Positions 40,075 to 50,498 of a DNA stretch of 64,000 bases are shown one piece after another (the stretch's first letter is position 1; every line of letters starts with the position of its first letter). The notes beneath the pieces were generated by a model. That model was not told the origin of the DNA. It did no database searches and worked only from the letters and a program-made list of their open reading frames with translations. Source of the DNA: Rahnella sp. AA. GTDB taxonomy: Bacteria > Pseudomonadota > Gammaproteobacteria > Enterobacterales > Enterobacteriaceae. The stretch covers positions 62,001 through 126,000 of the forward strand of contig NZ_PITQ01000004.1 in the NCBI RefSeq assembly GCF_002834385.1, read 5' to 3'. The position numbers and the translations under genes are program-made.

Positions 40075-40110
40075 TATAATACGCATCGTCTCTTCGATTG
40101 AATGGTTTCA
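40075..40110 (+). promoter_or_regulatory. pykF promoter and Cra (FruR) operator
   Basis: A consensus -10 TATAAT is at 40075-40080. TGAATGGTTTCA at 40099-40110 matches the Cra half-palindrome consensus (TGAAWCG-TTCA type). The site is about 11 bases past the expected start of transcription, a position that suits repression, as in E. coli. A GC hairpin (GGCAGC/GCTGCC, 40279-40293) sits in the long leader. Nothing else is evident in the 555-base gap. Confidence 0.8.
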
Positions 40111-40339
40111 GCCCCTTGATCTGTCGATATCGCACTTATAAAAGCGTGACCACTCCAGTAGCGATGATAAATCGCACAAATCGCTATGCTTTGGCTGAAC
40201 TTACTACACCATTCCTTTCACAGTCTTCTACGCTTAGTAATGATTTGATTCAACCAGGCTACATCTCAATTCCGCGCAGGCAGCGCTGCTGCCAGGCAAA
40301 CACTTTTCCAATCCATCACAACTTGTAGATAAAATCGTC

Positions 40340-41752
40340 ATGAAAAAGACCAAAATTGTTTGTACCATCGGCCCGAAAACCGAATCCGAAGAAATGCTGA
40401 CCAAACTGCTTGATGCAGGCATGAACGTTATGCGTTTGAACTTCTCTCACGGTGATTATGAAGAGCACGGTCAGCGCATTCAAAATATCCGCAACGTGAT
40501 GGCCAAAACCGGCCACAAAGCGGCAATTCTGTTAGACACCAAAGGTCCTGAAATCCGCACAATGAAACTGGAAGGCGGCAAAGACGCCTCCCTGGTTGCG
40601 GGCCAGACTTACACCTTCACCACAGACCAAAGCGTTATTGGTAACACCGAACGTGTTGCTGTGACCTATCAGGGCTTCGCCGCTGATCTGAAAATTGGCA
40701 ACACCATTCTGGTCGACGATGGTCTGATCGGTATGGAAGTGACTAACGTCACCGAAACTGAAGTGACGTGTAAAGTGTTGAACAACGGTGACTTGGGCGA
40801 AAATAAAGGCGTTAACCTGCCAGGCGTTTCTATCGCACTGCCAGCTCTGGCTGAAAAAGACAAACGCGACCTGGTCTTCGGTTGCGAACAAGGCGTAGAC
40901 TTCGTTGCGGCTTCCTTCATTCGTAAACGTTCTGACGTTCTGGAAATTCGCGAACACCTGAAAGCACACGGTGGCGAGCACATCCAGATCATCTCTAAAA
41001 TTGAGAATCAGGAAGGCCTGAATAACTTCGATGAAATCCTCGAAGCCTCTGACGGCATCATGGTTGCCCGTGGTGATCTTGGCGTTGAAATTCCGGTAGA
41101 AGAAGTTATCTTCGCGCAGAAGATGATGATTGAAAAATGTAACCGTGCACGCAAAGTGGTCATCACCGCAACGCAAATGCTCGATTCCATGATCAAAAAC
41201 CCACGCCCTACCCGTGCTGAAGCTGGCGACGTCGCTAACGCCATCATCGACGGCACCGATGCCGTTATGCTGTCTGGTGAAAGTGCGAAAGGTAAATACC
41301 CGCTGGAAGCTGTGACTATCATGGCTACCATCTGCGACCGTACTGACCGTGTGATGCAGAGCCGTATCGATGGTCAGAATGAAAACCGTAAACTGCGTAT
41401 CACTGAAGCCGTTTGCCGTGGCGCTGTAGAAACCGCAGAAAAACTGGATGCACCGTTGATCGTTGTTGCAACCAGTGGTGGTAAATCCGCTATAGCTGTG
41501 CGTAAATACTTCCCGCACGCCACTATTCTGGCGCTGACCACTAATGAAATCACTGCACGTCAGCTGATCCTCACTAAAGGTGTTGTTACTCAGCTCGTGA
41601 ACGAAATCGCCTCTACGGATGATTTCTACCGTATCGGTAAAGAAGCGGCGATCGAAAGTGGCCTGGCTCAGAAAGGCGACATCGTTGTGATGGTTTCTGG
41701 TGCACTGGTTCAGAGCGGCACAACCAATACATCTTCGGTGCATGTTGTTTAA
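40340..41752 (+). CDS. pykF: Pyruvate kinase I (fructose-1,6-bisphosphate activated)
   Basis: 470 residues, as in E. coli. N-terminal [14 protein letters not shown], the catalytic Lys region ([12 protein letters not shown] near 220), the metal site [12 protein letters not shown] (near 242), and the C-terminal allosteric domain with [15 protein letters not shown]. Makes pyruvate and ATP from PEP. A 403-residue open frame on the opposite strand is a codon-bias shadow of this highly expressed gene. Confidence 0.97.
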   Translation: MKKTKIVCTIGPKTESEEMLTKLLDAGMNVMRLNFSHGDYEEHGQRIQNIRNVMAKTGHKAAILLDTKGPEIRTMKLEGGKDASLVAGQTYTFTTDQSVIGNTERVAVTYQGFAADLKIGNTILVDDGLIGMEVTNVTETEVTCKVLNNGDLGENKGVNLPGVSIALPALAEKDKRDLVFGCEQGVDFVAASFIRKRSDVLEIREHLKAHGGEHIQIISKIENQEGLNNFDEILEASDGIMVARGDLGVEIPVEEVIFAQKMMIEKCNRARKVVITATQMLDSMIKNPRPTRAEAGDVANAIIDGTDAVMLSGESAKGKYPLEAVTIMATICDRTDRVMQSRIDGQNENRKLRITEAVCRGAVETAEKLDAPLIVVATSGGKSAIAVRKYFPHATILALTTNEITARQLILTKGVVTQLVNEIASTDDFYRIGKEAAIESGLAQKGDIVVMVSGALVQSGTTNTSSVHVV

Positions 41753-41775
41753 TTAAAACGTGACCAGGAGCATTA

Positions 41776-41806
41776 ATAAACGCTGCAAAATGTGGCGTTT
41801 ATTTAT
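41776..41806 (+). terminator. Terminator of pykF
   Basis: ATAAACGC pairs with GCGTTTAT across an 11-base loop that can extend the stem by wobble pairs; followed by a T-rich tail. Confidence 0.7.
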
Positions 41807-41971
41807 TCAAAAAGTATCTTCTTTCATAAAAAGTGCTAAAAGCGGTTGCTGCAAAATTGGGATAAGTCCCATGGAATACGGCTGTTTTCGCTGCAATTTT
41901 TAACTTTTTCGTAAAAAAAGATGCTTCTTTGAGCGAACGATCAAAATATAGCGTTTACCGGCAAAAAATTA

Positions 41972-42000
41972 TTCTCATTAGAAAATAGTTTGTGTAATAC
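41972..42000 (+). promoter_or_regulatory. lpp promoter
   Basis: TTCTCA (41972-41977), 17-base AT-rich spacer, TAATAC (41995-42000). The downstream leader (TTGTAACGCTACATGGAG and beyond) is nearly identical to the E. coli lpp leader, which fixes the start of transcription. Confidence 0.88.
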
Positions 42001-42023
42001 TTGTAACGCTACATGGAGATTAA

Positions 42024-42281
<258 letters not shown>

Positions 42282-42301
42282 TATTTACTTCTCTAGTTCA
42301 A

Positions 42302-42329
42302 TGGCGCACTCAGTGCGCCATTTTTTTTG
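42302..42329 (+). terminator. Terminator of lpp
   Basis: TGGCGCAC, loop TCA, GTGCGCCA, then eight T; very strong. Confidence 0.95.
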
Positions 42330-42438
42330 CCTGTCATTCAGTTAGTCCCCCTCATCCCTTTTCCGTTTACTGAAGATCGCCCTTCTGTTCTCGTGCCCAT
42401 TTTACGCCTCCTGTGCCACCTCCTGAGCTTCGGAAATG

Positions 42439-42463
42439 ATAAAGGAGCCATTATGGCTCCTTT
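42439..42463. terminator. Hairpin downstream of ldtE
   Basis: AAAGGAGCCA, loop TTA, TGGCTCCTTT; short interrupted T-tails on both sides. Probably ends ldtE on the minus strand. Confidence 0.65.
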
Positions 42464-42518
42464 AGGGAAGATCGCTTCTTAAACGTTTCTGTATAACGTT
42501 ACTGCGTACTTGCCGTCG

Positions 42519-43511
42519 TTACCGCGGCGTATCTGCAGACACAGTTTGCGGCGCATTGGCTGCCGGTGGCATATCTGTCGCTTTATCACCCACGCTGACC
42601 ACGACAGGCATTCCTGAGCGACGCCTGATAGCCTCTTTTACGATCTCGGCGTTGGTATCATCGCTTTTAATGAATTTCTTCATCGCAGCGGTCAGAAGAA
42701 TCGGTTTGGTTTGCGGATCGTCCTTCTCGGTATGCGACAACGGCTGATGCACCTCGATGTAGCGTTTGCCATCCGGCTCCACGTCAAACTTGATGGGCTG
42801 ATTGACAATCTGGACACGCGTGCCTTTTGGAACGGAATTAAACAACGCTTCGATATCATCCGGACGCAGACGAATGCAACCCGAACTGACGCGCATACCG
42901 ATGCCGAAGTTCGCATTAGTTCCGTGGATCAGATACTGCCCGGTGCCCGCAGACAGGCGCATAGCAAACAGCCCCATTGGGTTATCAGGGCCAGCAGGTA
43001 CCATACCCGGCAACGTGATGCCGTCTTTCAGATATGCCTTGCGAATGTTGGCGGTTGGAGTCCAGGTCGGATTCGGGATCTTCTGGCTTACGGAGGTCAC
43101 CATTTCCGGCGTATTGCGCCCCAGCTGGCCAATACCAATCGGATAGACAACAACTTTGTCCTCACCTTTTGGATAATAGTACAAACGCAATTCCGCCAGG
43201 TTCACAACAATCCCTTCACGCTTGGTATCCGGCAGCAGCATTTGCGAAGGAATTGTCAGTACTGTACCCGCTTTCGGTAAATACGGGTCAGTACCCGGGT
43301 TCGCTTCCAGCATCGCAATCAGCCCGATTTGGTATTTAGCGGCCACGTCTTCTAAAGGTTTGCCATCATTGGGAACGACATACGTCGTGTTTTCGCCAAT
43401 CAGGCGACTGTTGTCCGGTGGCAAAGGGTATTCTGCTGCACTTGCGGTCATGGAATGCGTGGCCATAAGCGTGCCAACTAACATAGCCAGAAGGGGTAAT
43501 GCGCGTCTCAT
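42519..43511 (-). CDS. ldtE: LdtE (YnhG), L,D-transpeptidase
   Basis: 330 residues (E. coli 334). Signal peptide ending near ASAAEYPLPP; a LysM-like domain (about 45-93); the YkuD catalytic domain (about 98-235) with the HGTNANFGIGMRVSSGCIRL motif holding the catalytic His and Cys; then a C-terminal extension. LdtE makes 3-3 mDap crosslinks in peptidoglycan; relatives attach Lpp to the wall. Its neighbourhood with lpp fits envelope tethering. Confidence 0.95.
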   Translation of the reverse strand: MRRALPLLAMLVGTLMATHSMTASAAEYPLPPDNSRLIGENTTYVVPNDGKPLEDVAAKYQIGLIAMLEANPGTDPYLPKAGTVLTIPSQMLLPDTKREGIVVNLAELRLYYYPKGEDKVVVYPIGIGQLGRNTPEMVTSVSQKIPNPTWTPTANIRKAYLKDGITLPGMVPAGPDNPMGLFAMRLSAGTGQYLIHGTNANFGIGMRVSSGCIRLRPDDIEALFNSVPKGTRVQIVNQPIKFDVEPDGKRYIEVHQPLSHTEKDDPQTKPILLTAAMKKFIKSDDTNAEIVKEAIRRRSGMPVVVSVGDKATDMPPAANAPQTVSADTPR

Positions 43512-43715
43512 ACTCAGTCCTTTTTCGGCCTGCGCTCAGACAATCTGAGGCAAGACAATCATCTTGTCTTGTAATACTAGCAGCGCAGAATTTTGTGGCA
43601 ATCAAACCACAGAAAATCAGAAAGTTACCTGAAAGATCTCAGATTAAAACAGCGGAGGATAGTAAGTTGAAAAATCAGGAGTAAAAAGAAAATTCTAAAG
43701 ATAAGAAGAGAAATC

Positions 43716-43753
43716 ACTTTGCTCATTAGCAGACAATTCCTAATGAGCAAAGT
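43716..43753. repeat. Long perfect inverted repeat downstream of sufE
   Basis: ACTTTGCTCATTAG (43716-43729) and CTAATGAGCAAAGT (43740-43753) are perfectly complementary, 14 pairs around a ten-base loop. On the minus strand a T-rich but interrupted tail follows, so it probably terminates the suf operon or protects its 3' end. Confidence 0.85.
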
Positions 43754-43772
43754 ACGGCAACCGGGAACAAAA

Positions 43773-44186
43773 TCACGCCATCTCAGCTGCCTTTGCACGG
43801 ATAGAACGGATCATGGCTTCCAACCCCTGAGAGCGGGAAGGTGTCAGATGCTGGCTGAGTTCAAGCTCCGAAAAGAACGGGCGCACATCCAGTTCCACTA
43901 CGTCACGCGGCGTTAAACCCTGGTACAGGCTGAATACAATGGCCACCAGGCCTTTCACGATAGCGGCATCACTGTCGCCTTCAAAGGTCAGCGCGCCACT
44001 TTCATCCATACGCATCACGATCCAAACCTGGCTCTGACAGCCAGCAATCAGGTTTGTATCCTGACGATATTCTTCAGGCAAGGCAGCCAGCTGGCCACCC
44101 AGTTCAATCACGTAAAGATACTTTTCTTCCCAATTCGGGCATCGGGCAAAATTTCTGACTAATTTGTTTTTATCTGGCAAAGCCAT
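43773..44186 (-). CDS. sufE: SufE, sulfur acceptor protein
   Basis: 137 residues from ATG 44186 ([13 protein letters not shown]). The sulfur-accepting Cys lies in AGCQSQVWI near residue 51, and [14 protein letters not shown] near the C-terminus is the family signature. SufE takes persulfide from SufS and passes it to SufBCD. Last gene of the operon; the stop of sufS is 28 bases upstream. Confidence 0.96.
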   Translation of the reverse strand: MALPDKNKLVRNFARCPNWEEKYLYVIELGGQLAALPEEYRQDTNLIAGCQSQVWIVMRMDESGALTFEGDSDAAIVKGLVAIVFSLYQGLTPRDVVELDVRPFFSELELSQHLTPSRSQGLEAMIRSIRAKAAEMA

Positions 44187-44214
44187 AACGACGTCCTGCT
44201 CAGGGCCGTCAGGA

Positions 44215-45435
44215 TTAACCCAACAGCCGGTGAATACGTTGCAATCCTGCGACCAACCGGTCGACTTCTTCACGGGTATTGTACATCGCCAGTGAAGCAC
44301 GGCACATAGCCGGAACACCGTAGAAGGACATTAATGGCATCGCACAGTGATGGCCAGTGCGGATTGCAATACCGTATTGATCGAGGAAACTGCCCACGTC
44401 GTAGGCATGGTGTTTGCCGAGATTAAATGCAATCACGCCAGCGCGCGTTGCCGGGCCATAGATCTGAATGTCAGGAACCTGCGCCAAAGCCTCAAGCGCA
44501 TAGCTCATCAGCTCCTGCTCATAGGCGTGGATATTCTCCAGCCCCAGTTCTGTCACATAGTCGATCGCCGCGCCCAGCCCCATGATGCCGCCGGTGTTTG
44601 GCGTGCCCGCTTCAAAACGCCACGGCGCCGCTGCAAAGGTCGTGCCTTCTGTCAGGCTGACGTGCTTAATCATTGAGCCGCCCCCTTCCCATGGTGGCAT
44701 CTGGTCGAGCAATTCTTTACGCCCGTAAAGAATACCGATACCCGTTGGCCCGTAAAGCTTGTGCCCGGACCAGACATAGAAATCACAACCCAGTGCCTGG
44801 ACATCCACCGCATGGTGCATGACAGCCTGCGCGCCATCAACCAGGACGGTAAGACCGGCGGCTTTTGCCTGAGGAATGATTTTCTCAATCGGGTTAACCG
44901 TGCCCAGCACATTGGAAACATGCGCCAGCGTCAGCAGCTTAGTGCGTGGTGTAATGAGCTTTTCAAGCTGGGATAAATCCAGTTCGCCTTCCGCCGTGAG
45001 GTGCCAGACGTCGATGTGCAGGTCACGCTCTTTCGCCAGCATCTGCCAGGGAACAATGTTCGCGTGGTGCTCCATTTCGGTCAGAATAATGTGGTCGCCT
45101 GGCTGCAATAATGCGCGGCCATAGGTATTGGCGACCAGATTAATGGCTTCCGTCGAACCCTTTACGAAGACGATTTCTTCCGCTGACACCGCATTCATAA
45201 AGCGAGCCGCCTGAGCACGGACGTTTTCCATCTGCTCAGTCGCTTCCGCGCTCATGGTATGAATGCCGCGGTGAACCGCAGCATAACCCTGTTCGAAGAA
45301 AGACATCTCACGATCAATAACCTGACGCGGTTTCTGTGCGCTGGCTGCGCTGTCCAGATAAGCCAGCGGCTGGCCGTTGACTTCACGGCTCAGCACAGGG
45401 AAATCGCTACGTACTCTTTCCAGTGGAAAACTCAT
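44215..45435 (-). CDS. sufS: SufS, cysteine desulfurase
   Basis: 406 residues. PLP-dependent group II desulfurase: Schiff-base Lys in [12 protein letters not shown] near 226, and the catalytic Cys in [11 protein letters not shown] near 364. Releases sulfur from cysteine as persulfide for SufE. Its start codon shares one base with the sufD stop. Confidence 0.97.
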   Translation of the reverse strand: MSFPLERVRSDFPVLSREVNGQPLAYLDSAASAQKPRQVIDREMSFFEQGYAAVHRGIHTMSAEATEQMENVRAQAARFMNAVSAEEIVFVKGSTEAINLVANTYGRALLQPGDHIILTEMEHHANIVPWQMLAKERDLHIDVWHLTAEGELDLSQLEKLITPRTKLLTLAHVSNVLGTVNPIEKIIPQAKAAGLTVLVDGAQAVMHHAVDVQALGCDFYVWSGHKLYGPTGIGILYGRKELLDQMPPWEGGGSMIKHVSLTEGTTFAAAPWRFEAGTPNTGGIMGLGAAIDYVTELGLENIHAYEQELMSYALEALAQVPDIQIYGPATRAGVIAFNLGKHHAYDVGSFLDQYGIAIRTGHHCAMPLMSFYGVPAMCRASLAMYNTREEVDRLVAGLQRIHRLLG

Positions 45436-46736
45436 TACGCACCTCGATTGAGTCGGCCTGCAATACGGGCAATCACGACTTCACGCAGGGTTTCATTCTC
45501 AATGGCTTCCGTCAGTTCAGCAGCAAACGCAAAGATGATCATTTGCTGAGCATCCTGACCGCTGATCCCACGGGTACGCAGATAGAAAAGCTGTTCGTCA
45601 TCGATACGCCCCACAGTGGCACCATGGCTGCATTTCACGTCATCGGCATAAATTTCAAGCTGAGGTTTGGTATCAACCTCAGTGTGCTTGCCCAGCAACA
45701 GGTTGTTGTTGGTCATTTTACCGTCGGTTTTCAGAGCGTGCTGCGCCACTTTGATCATGCCGTTAAAAATCGCTTTTGCACGATCGTTCACAATCACTTT
45801 GTGCAGCTGATTGCTGTTGCAATAACCTTTGTTGTGTTCCAGATACGTACGGGTATCAGCAATTTCAGCATCAACAGGCAATACCAGACTGTTGATATTC
45901 AGATCACTGTTTTCGCCGTTGAGTTGCGCACTGGTGTTATTACGGGTCAGGCCCGCGCCCAGCAGGAAACTGTGGCTGGAAACACGGGAATCGCGCCCGA
46001 TAACCAGATCGTTATGCGAGAAGTGGAAGCTGGCCTGGCTTTCAAAGGCCAGTTTGTAATGCGTGAAACCGGCATTATCGCCCACTTTTACCGTCATACG
46101 CGCACCGGTGAAATGACCGTGATCGTTAAGGCTCAGGTAATGTTCGATCACTTCCGCATTGGCACCGTTTTCAATCTCGATATGATAACGATGATGAACC
46201 GTGTTCATTTCGCGGGACTGATCACGACCACTGCTAAGATGCAGTAAATACAACGGCTTATCAGCCTGTTTACCGGCAGCCAAACGCACAGAGAGAGAGT
46301 CCTGCGCCAGACTTTCCGTCAGGTGCAAAAAGACTTCAGACTGAATCGGATCCGGCAATGTTTGCTGCCCCGCCGCGTTCAGTTTTTCAATGTCGAAAGC
46401 GCCGGTATTTTCATCACTCAGGCTCGCATCAAAACGGCCATCAACGAACACCAGGCGATAGCAATCAAGCGGCAGCGCCAGTGATTTAACATCCGCAACC
46501 GTCAGCGCCTGCTGCTGCGGGGCAAAAAACTGATTGCCGAGCAATGAAGAAACTGGCGTATATTTCCAGTCCTCGAGTTTTGCATGCGGAAAACCAAGGC
46601 GAAGCACCTGTTGCCAATGTGCATGCGCGTGAGCAGATTGTTCACCACCACGGCTTTCAAAAAGACGGTAAAGTTGCTGCATAGCGTGCGAACTGCCCGC
46701 CGCAGGTGCATTACTCTTCGTCGGTAAGCCAGCCAT
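45435..46736 (-). CDS. sufD: SufD, Fe-S scaffold complex subunit
   Basis: 433 residues (E. coli 423), starting [10 protein letters not shown]. Right-handed beta-helix core homologous to SufB, with the conserved His in KCSHGATVG near 360 and [12 protein letters not shown] near the C-terminus. Forms SufBC2D with SufB and SufC and is needed for iron entry. It overlaps sufC by 26 bases. Confidence 0.96.
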   Translation of the reverse strand: MAGLPTKSNAPAAGSSHAMQQLYRLFESRGGEQSAHAHAHWQQVLRLGFPHAKLEDWKYTPVSSLLGNQFFAPQQQALTVADVKSLALPLDCYRLVFVDGRFDASLSDENTGAFDIEKLNAAGQQTLPDPIQSEVFLHLTESLAQDSLSVRLAAGKQADKPLYLLHLSSGRDQSREMNTVHHRYHIEIENGANAEVIEHYLSLNDHGHFTGARMTVKVGDNAGFTHYKLAFESQASFHFSHNDLVIGRDSRVSSHSFLLGAGLTRNNTSAQLNGENSDLNINSLVLPVDAEIADTRTYLEHNKGYCNSNQLHKVIVNDRAKAIFNGMIKVAQHALKTDGKMTNNNLLLGKHTEVDTKPQLEIYADDVKCSHGATVGRIDDEQLFYLRTRGISGQDAQQMIIFAFAAELTEAIENETLREVVIARIAGRLNRGA

Positions 46737-47457
46737 AACCTTGCTCCTCTAACTGTTTAACCAAGGTGAAATCGCCGGATTTAACAATGCGGCCCTGATA
46801 CAGAACATGCACGTAGTCAGGCTTGATGTAGTCGAGGATACGCTGGTAGTGGGTTACGATGACGAATGAACGTTTGCCGTCGCGCAGTGCGTTAACACCG
46901 TTAGAGACGATTTTCAGCGCATCGATGTCCAGACCGGAGTCGGTTTCATCCAGAATGCACAGGCTTGGCTCAAGGGCCGCCATTTGCAGAATGTCGTTAC
47001 GCTTTTTCTCACCGCCGGAAAAACCTACGTTCACTGAACGGGTCAGCAAATCCGCAGGCATTTTCAGCATGGCAATTTTTTCTTCGATGAAATCGGCGAA
47101 ATCAAAGCGATCCATCGGAGCCTGTTCGCGGTATTTTCGTACGGCATTCACCGCCGTTTGCAAGAAGAAGTGATTGGTTACACCAGGAATTTCTACCGGA
47201 TACTGGAAGGCCATAAAGACGCCTTCGCCCGCACGGTCTTCCGGGGAGAGATCCAGTAAATCTTTACCGTTGAACATTACGGAACCTTCAGTCACTTCGT
47301 AATCTTCACGGCCAGCCAGTGTTGCGGAGAGCGTACTTTTGCCTGAGCCGTTCGGGCCCATGATGGCGTGTACTTCGCCTGGTTTGATCTCAAGATCAAG
47401 TCCCTTCAGAATTTCCTTTTCTTCGACACGGACCTTTAAATTCTTAATGCTTAACAT
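46711..47457 (-). CDS. sufC: SufC, ABC-type ATPase of Fe-S assembly
   Basis: 248 residues. Walker A GPNGSGKS near 35, signature FSGGEKKR near 150, Walker B SLCILDETDSGLD near 170. A soluble ATPase that remodels SufB-SufD. Unlike E. coli, where only about ten bases separate it from sufB, a 124-base spacer precedes it here. Confidence 0.97.
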   Translation of the reverse strand: MLSIKNLKVRVEEKEILKGLDLEIKPGEVHAIMGPNGSGKSTLSATLAGREDYEVTEGSVMFNGKDLLDLSPEDRAGEGVFMAFQYPVEIPGVTNHFFLQTAVNAVRKYREQAPMDRFDFADFIEEKIAMLKMPADLLTRSVNVGFSGGEKKRNDILQMAALEPSLCILDETDSGLDIDALKIVSNGVNALRDGKRSFVIVTHYQRILDYIKPDYVHVLYQGRIVKSGDFTLVKQLEEQGYGWLTDEE

Positions 47458-47581
47458 ACGTATCCTTGAGTTTGCGCCTGCGCGCTCATAATTCTGTTTA
47501 TGCTTTTGACTTTGCTGAACTCAAATCTGCCCGGCATGCACGTCACACCACATGACGCCGGGAGGAAAAACGTGCGGTGAA
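47458..47581 (-). promoter_or_regulatory. Extended sufB-sufC intercistronic spacer with hairpin
   Basis: 124 bases inside the operon. On the minus strand CCCGGC and GCCGGG enclose a smaller GTCA/TGAC stem, giving a branched hairpin just after the sufB stop. There is no T-run. It could be an mRNA processing or attenuation element, or hide an internal promoter. Confidence 0.55.
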
Positions 47582-49105
47582 TTAACCGACGCTGTGTTCA
47601 AGGCTGATCGCCAGCAGTTTCTGTGCTTCAACAGCAAACTCCAGCGGTAGCTCGGAAAAAACATCTTTACAGAAACCGTTAACAATCATGGAAATAGCGT
47701 CATCTTCGCTGATACCACGTTGCAGACAGTAGAACAGCTGATCGTCACCAATTTTTGATGTTGTGGCTTCGTGCTCCAGCTGTGCCGTGTTGTTACGCAC
47801 TTCAACATACGGGAAAGTGTGCGCGGCGCTGTCCGCACCAATCAGCATGGAGTCACACTGCGTAAAGTTACGGGCGTTTTCTGCACTCGGTAAAATTTTC
47901 ACCAGACCACGATAGCTGTTCTGGCTGTGGCCGGCGGAAATACCTTTAGAAATGATCGTCGACTTGGTGTTCTTACCAATGTGGATCATTTTGGTACCAG
48001 TATCCGCCTGCTGTTTTCCGCTGGTCAGTGCAACCGAGAAAAATTCGCCAACTGAGTTATCCCCTTTCAGGATAACGCTCGGATATTTCCAGGTAATCGC
48101 TGAACCCGTCTCAGACTGCGTCCACGACATCTTCGAACCCGCGCCTTCGCACAACGCACGTTTGGTCACAAAGTTCAGGATACCGCCGCTGCTGTCTTTG
48201 CTGCCGGAGAACCAGTTCTGCACGGTGGAATATTTCACTTCCGCATCTTTATGCAGAATGACTTCAACCACGGCCGCGTGAAGCTGATAGGTATCACGAA
48301 CCGGAGCAGAACAGCCTTCGATATAGCTGACGTAACTGCCTTCATCAGCAATCAGGATCGTACGTTCGAACTGGCCGGTTTTTGCCGCGTTAATACGGAA
48401 ATAAGTGGACAGCTCCATCGGGCAACGGACGCCTTTGGGGACATACACGAAAGTACCGTCAGACGCGACCGCCGCATTCAGCGCTGCAAAGAAGTTATCC
48501 TGCGCAGGCACAACGGTACCGAGGTATTTACGCACCAGATCCGGGTATTCGTGGATGGCTTCGCCGAATGAGCAGAAGATAACGCCTGATTCAGCCAGCT
48601 TTTCGCGGTACGTAGTGGAAACGGAAACGGAGTCAAAAATGGCATCAACCGCCACTTCTTTCCCTTCACGCACAGGGACACCCAGCTGTTCAAACGCTTT
48701 TTCCACTTCGCTGGTCAGGTAGTTTTTACCGTCAAGCGCAGGAATGCTGTGAGAATTTTCAGGAGGTTGTTGCGTGGCACCGGGCTGTGAACCACAGGTA
48801 TCATCGCAACTGCCACAAGATGGCGCGGAATAATAGCTGTAATCCTGATAGTCGAGAGGCGTGTAATACGCCTTCAACCAGTGAGGTTCTTCCATTTTCA
48901 ACCAGGCATGATAAGCCTGCAGACGGAACTCCAGCATCCACTCAGGCTCATTGCGCTTTGCGGAAATGGCACGCACGACATCTTCGTTGATGCCTGATGC
49001 TAATTCATCGGTTGCCAGCTGGGTGAAGAACCCTTCCTTATAGTTCGTCTCCTCGCCGACCCAAGACTGCACATCATCTGGAATTTCTACGTTGCTTCGT
49101 GACAT
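47582..49105 (-). CDS. sufB: SufB, Fe-S scaffold complex subunit
   Basis: 507 residues (E. coli 495). Beta-helix core with the key Cys of the E. coli Cys254 region ([11 protein letters not shown]) and Cys405 region ([13 protein letters not shown]) both present, and the late [20 protein letters not shown] segment. N-terminal Cys cluster [10 protein letters not shown] is also kept. Main scaffold of the SufBC2D complex. Slightly longer than E. coli because of an insertion near residue 115. Confidence 0.97.
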   Translation of the reverse strand: MSRSNVEIPDDVQSWVGEETNYKEGFFTQLATDELASGINEDVVRAISAKRNEPEWMLEFRLQAYHAWLKMEEPHWLKAYYTPLDYQDYSYYSAPSCGSCDDTCGSQPGATQQPPENSHSIPALDGKNYLTSEVEKAFEQLGVPVREGKEVAVDAIFDSVSVSTTYREKLAESGVIFCSFGEAIHEYPDLVRKYLGTVVPAQDNFFAALNAAVASDGTFVYVPKGVRCPMELSTYFRINAAKTGQFERTILIADEGSYVSYIEGCSAPVRDTYQLHAAVVEVILHKDAEVKYSTVQNWFSGSKDSSGGILNFVTKRALCEGAGSKMSWTQSETGSAITWKYPSVILKGDNSVGEFFSVALTSGKQQADTGTKMIHIGKNTKSTIISKGISAGHSQNSYRGLVKILPSAENARNFTQCDSMLIGADSAAHTFPYVEVRNNTAQLEHEATTSKIGDDQLFYCLQRGISEDDAISMIVNGFCKDVFSELPLEFAVEAQKLLAISLEHSVG

Positions 49106-49159
49106 GTTGGTTACATCGCTTTGTTTACAATAATCTTAAAGACTGTTTGCCCGGCAGAC

Positions 49160-49531
49160 TTACAGGCCGAAACTTTCACCACACCCGCAGGCATGCTGAG
49201 CTTTAGGATTATTGAATTTAAATATCTGATTCAGCCCTTCACGGACAAAATCCACCTCAGTTCCGTCGATGAAAGGCATGGCTTTCAGCGGGACAAACAG
49301 CAAAGCGCCGTCATGCTCAAACACCAGGTCATCGCTGGCCGGTTGTTTGGTTAAATCCAGAACGTAGCCAAAGCCGGCACAGCCCGATTGTTTCACCGAG
49401 AGCTGGAGACCTTTGACTTCAGGATCCTGCTCCATGAGGTTCTTCACCTGTTTGGCCGCAGAATCAGTCAGGCTCACACCTTGCCATACGTTGTCGTCTA
49501 AAGAGAAAGAGCCGACAGTTTCAGTTTGCAT
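49160..49531 (-). CDS. sufA: SufA, A-type Fe-S carrier
   Basis: 123 residues (E. coli 122). The three cluster-binding Cys are in KQSGCAGFGY and ACGCGESFGL near the C-terminus. Carries [2Fe-2S] or [4Fe-4S] clusters from SufBC2D to targets. First gene of the suf operon; an inverted repeat resembling a Fur box lies in its promoter. Confidence 0.96.
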   Translation of the reverse strand: MQTETVGSFSLDDNVWQGVSLTDSAAKQVKNLMEQDPEVKGLQLSVKQSGCAGFGYVLDLTKQPASDDLVFEHDGALLFVPLKAMPFIDGTEVDFVREGLNQIFKFNNPKAQHACGCGESFGL

Positions 49532-49579
49532 CTGTCTTACCTCATATTTTTATGGTCATAGACAAGACCTATTGTCTCT

Positions 49580-49607
49580 ATTCTAGTGATAAGATTTATC
49601 ACTTCAA
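49580..49607 (-). promoter_or_regulatory. sufA promoter with Fur-like operator
   Basis: On the minus strand TTGAAG (49602-49607), 16 bases, TAGAAT (49580-49585). Between them AGTGATAA-GAT-TTATCACT (49585-49603) is a perfect inverted repeat; its core TGATAAGATTTATCA agrees with the Fur 7-1-7 consensus at 12 of 14 positions. Occupancy would block RNA polymerase. IscR and OxyR sites known from E. coli were not identified. Confidence 0.72.
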
Positions 49608-49911
49608 CCTCTTGTTTTAAGAGGGTATAGCGATTGCACATGAGGAAAGCCGCTCAATGGGCATCGTGTTTACATCTGGCAGCAGGCGGGTCTTGAACAC
49701 CGCAACCATCAACTGATTGAATAAGTTGTCAATTTTTTGTTAAAAATTAAAATTAACCTTATATTTTGTGTGGCTTAATAGCTTTCATTGTGTCTATTAT
49801 AAAACATTCATCGGAAATGCCTATTTATGAATTCGCCACAATCAAAATAATTAAAGCTCTTTTTGCTTACTTGCTCTGGCGCAACAAAATCAAAAAAACC
49901 GGATGAAAACG

Positions 49912-49965
49912 TTGATCCGGCGATTTTTTGCCAATATGATACCCATTCTTTGATAATGATTATCA
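49912..49965 (+). promoter_or_regulatory. Promoter and Fur box of the 49990 gene
   Basis: TTGATC (49912-49917), 17-base spacer, TATGAT (49935-49940); then TGATAATGATTATCA (49951-49965), a perfect match to the Fur 7-1-7 consensus, placed at the expected transcription start and 24 bases before the ATG. The rest of the 458-base sufA gap shows nothing else clear. Confidence 0.85.
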
Positions 49966-49989
49966 TTCAGATAACCCGGAACACTGAGA

Positions 49990-50394
49990 ATGGCTCAATC
50001 AGTAAATGCGTGGTTGCAGGGCAAGATCGACGACTACAAATCGAGTGTCCGCGATGCCACCGTGGATTTCTATATGGCGGATGCCGCCTTACGACGTCCG
50101 GATGCGCACCTCTGCCAACTCAAACGCTTCAATAGCATTTGCCTGGATATGGCCAATCTGTGCCTGCAGAACGGGGATGATCACAGCTATCTCCATGCGT
50201 TATGCAAGCTGCACAACCGCCTGATCCTTGAAATAAACAGTGTTATTCGTTGTGAGCTCTTTCGTGTTCAGAGTTATCATTTTGCCCGGCACACGTTAAA
50301 ACTCATCTGCCAGTATTATGCCATGTTGGGTATCTGGGAAAAAGCAACGGCATTTCAAACTGACTTCGCCAAGCGGGTTCCCTTCCAGCTTTAA
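49990..50394 (+). CDS. Hypothetical Cys-rich helical protein, Fur-associated
   Basis: 134 residues, soluble, no signal or membrane helix. Predicted all-helical by eye, with six Cys spread through it (HLCQLK, SICLDM, NLCLQN, ALCKLH, IRCELF, LICQYY) and many His and Tyr; this is high for a cytosolic protein, but there is no CxxC motif. I do not recognise a family, and it is not E. coli YdiH, which sits near this position. The perfect Fur box just upstream indicates an iron-starvation gene, and the suf operon is next to it. A role in iron or Fe-S metabolism is an inference from context. Confidence 0.75.
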   Translation: MAQSVNAWLQGKIDDYKSSVRDATVDFYMADAALRRPDAHLCQLKRFNSICLDMANLCLQNGDDHSYLHALCKLHNRLILEINSVIRCELFRVQSYHFARHTLKLICQYYAMLGIWEKATAFQTDFAKRVPFQL

Positions 50395-50430
50395 TTGATT
50401 TTTAACAGTTTTCCACCGCACATCCGGCTA

Positions 50431-50464
50431 AATAAAAAAGCGGACACATTCATCATGCATCCGC
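50431..50464 (-). terminator. Terminator of menI/ydiJ
   Basis: Minus strand: GCGGATGCAT, loop GATGA, ATGTGTCCGC (ten pairs, two wobbles), then six T. May also weakly stop the convergent hypothetical gene. Confidence 0.88.
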
Positions 50465-50498
50465 CTTTGTAGTATTTAGTTCTAAACAAGAAACGACA

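Noticed and set aside
40532..41743. 403-codon open frame on the minus strand across pykF
   Set aside because: Antisense shadow caused by the strong codon bias of pykF; no ribosome site, no family similarity, and composition (many Phe, His, Asn) is that of a reversed biased gene.
42711..43280. 189-codon plus-strand frame across ldtE
   Set aside because: Antisense shadow; ldtE has a signal peptide and complete catalytic motif in the opposite frame.
45423..46247. 274-codon plus-strand frame across sufD
   Set aside because: Antisense to well-supported sufD; no similarity and no independent signals.
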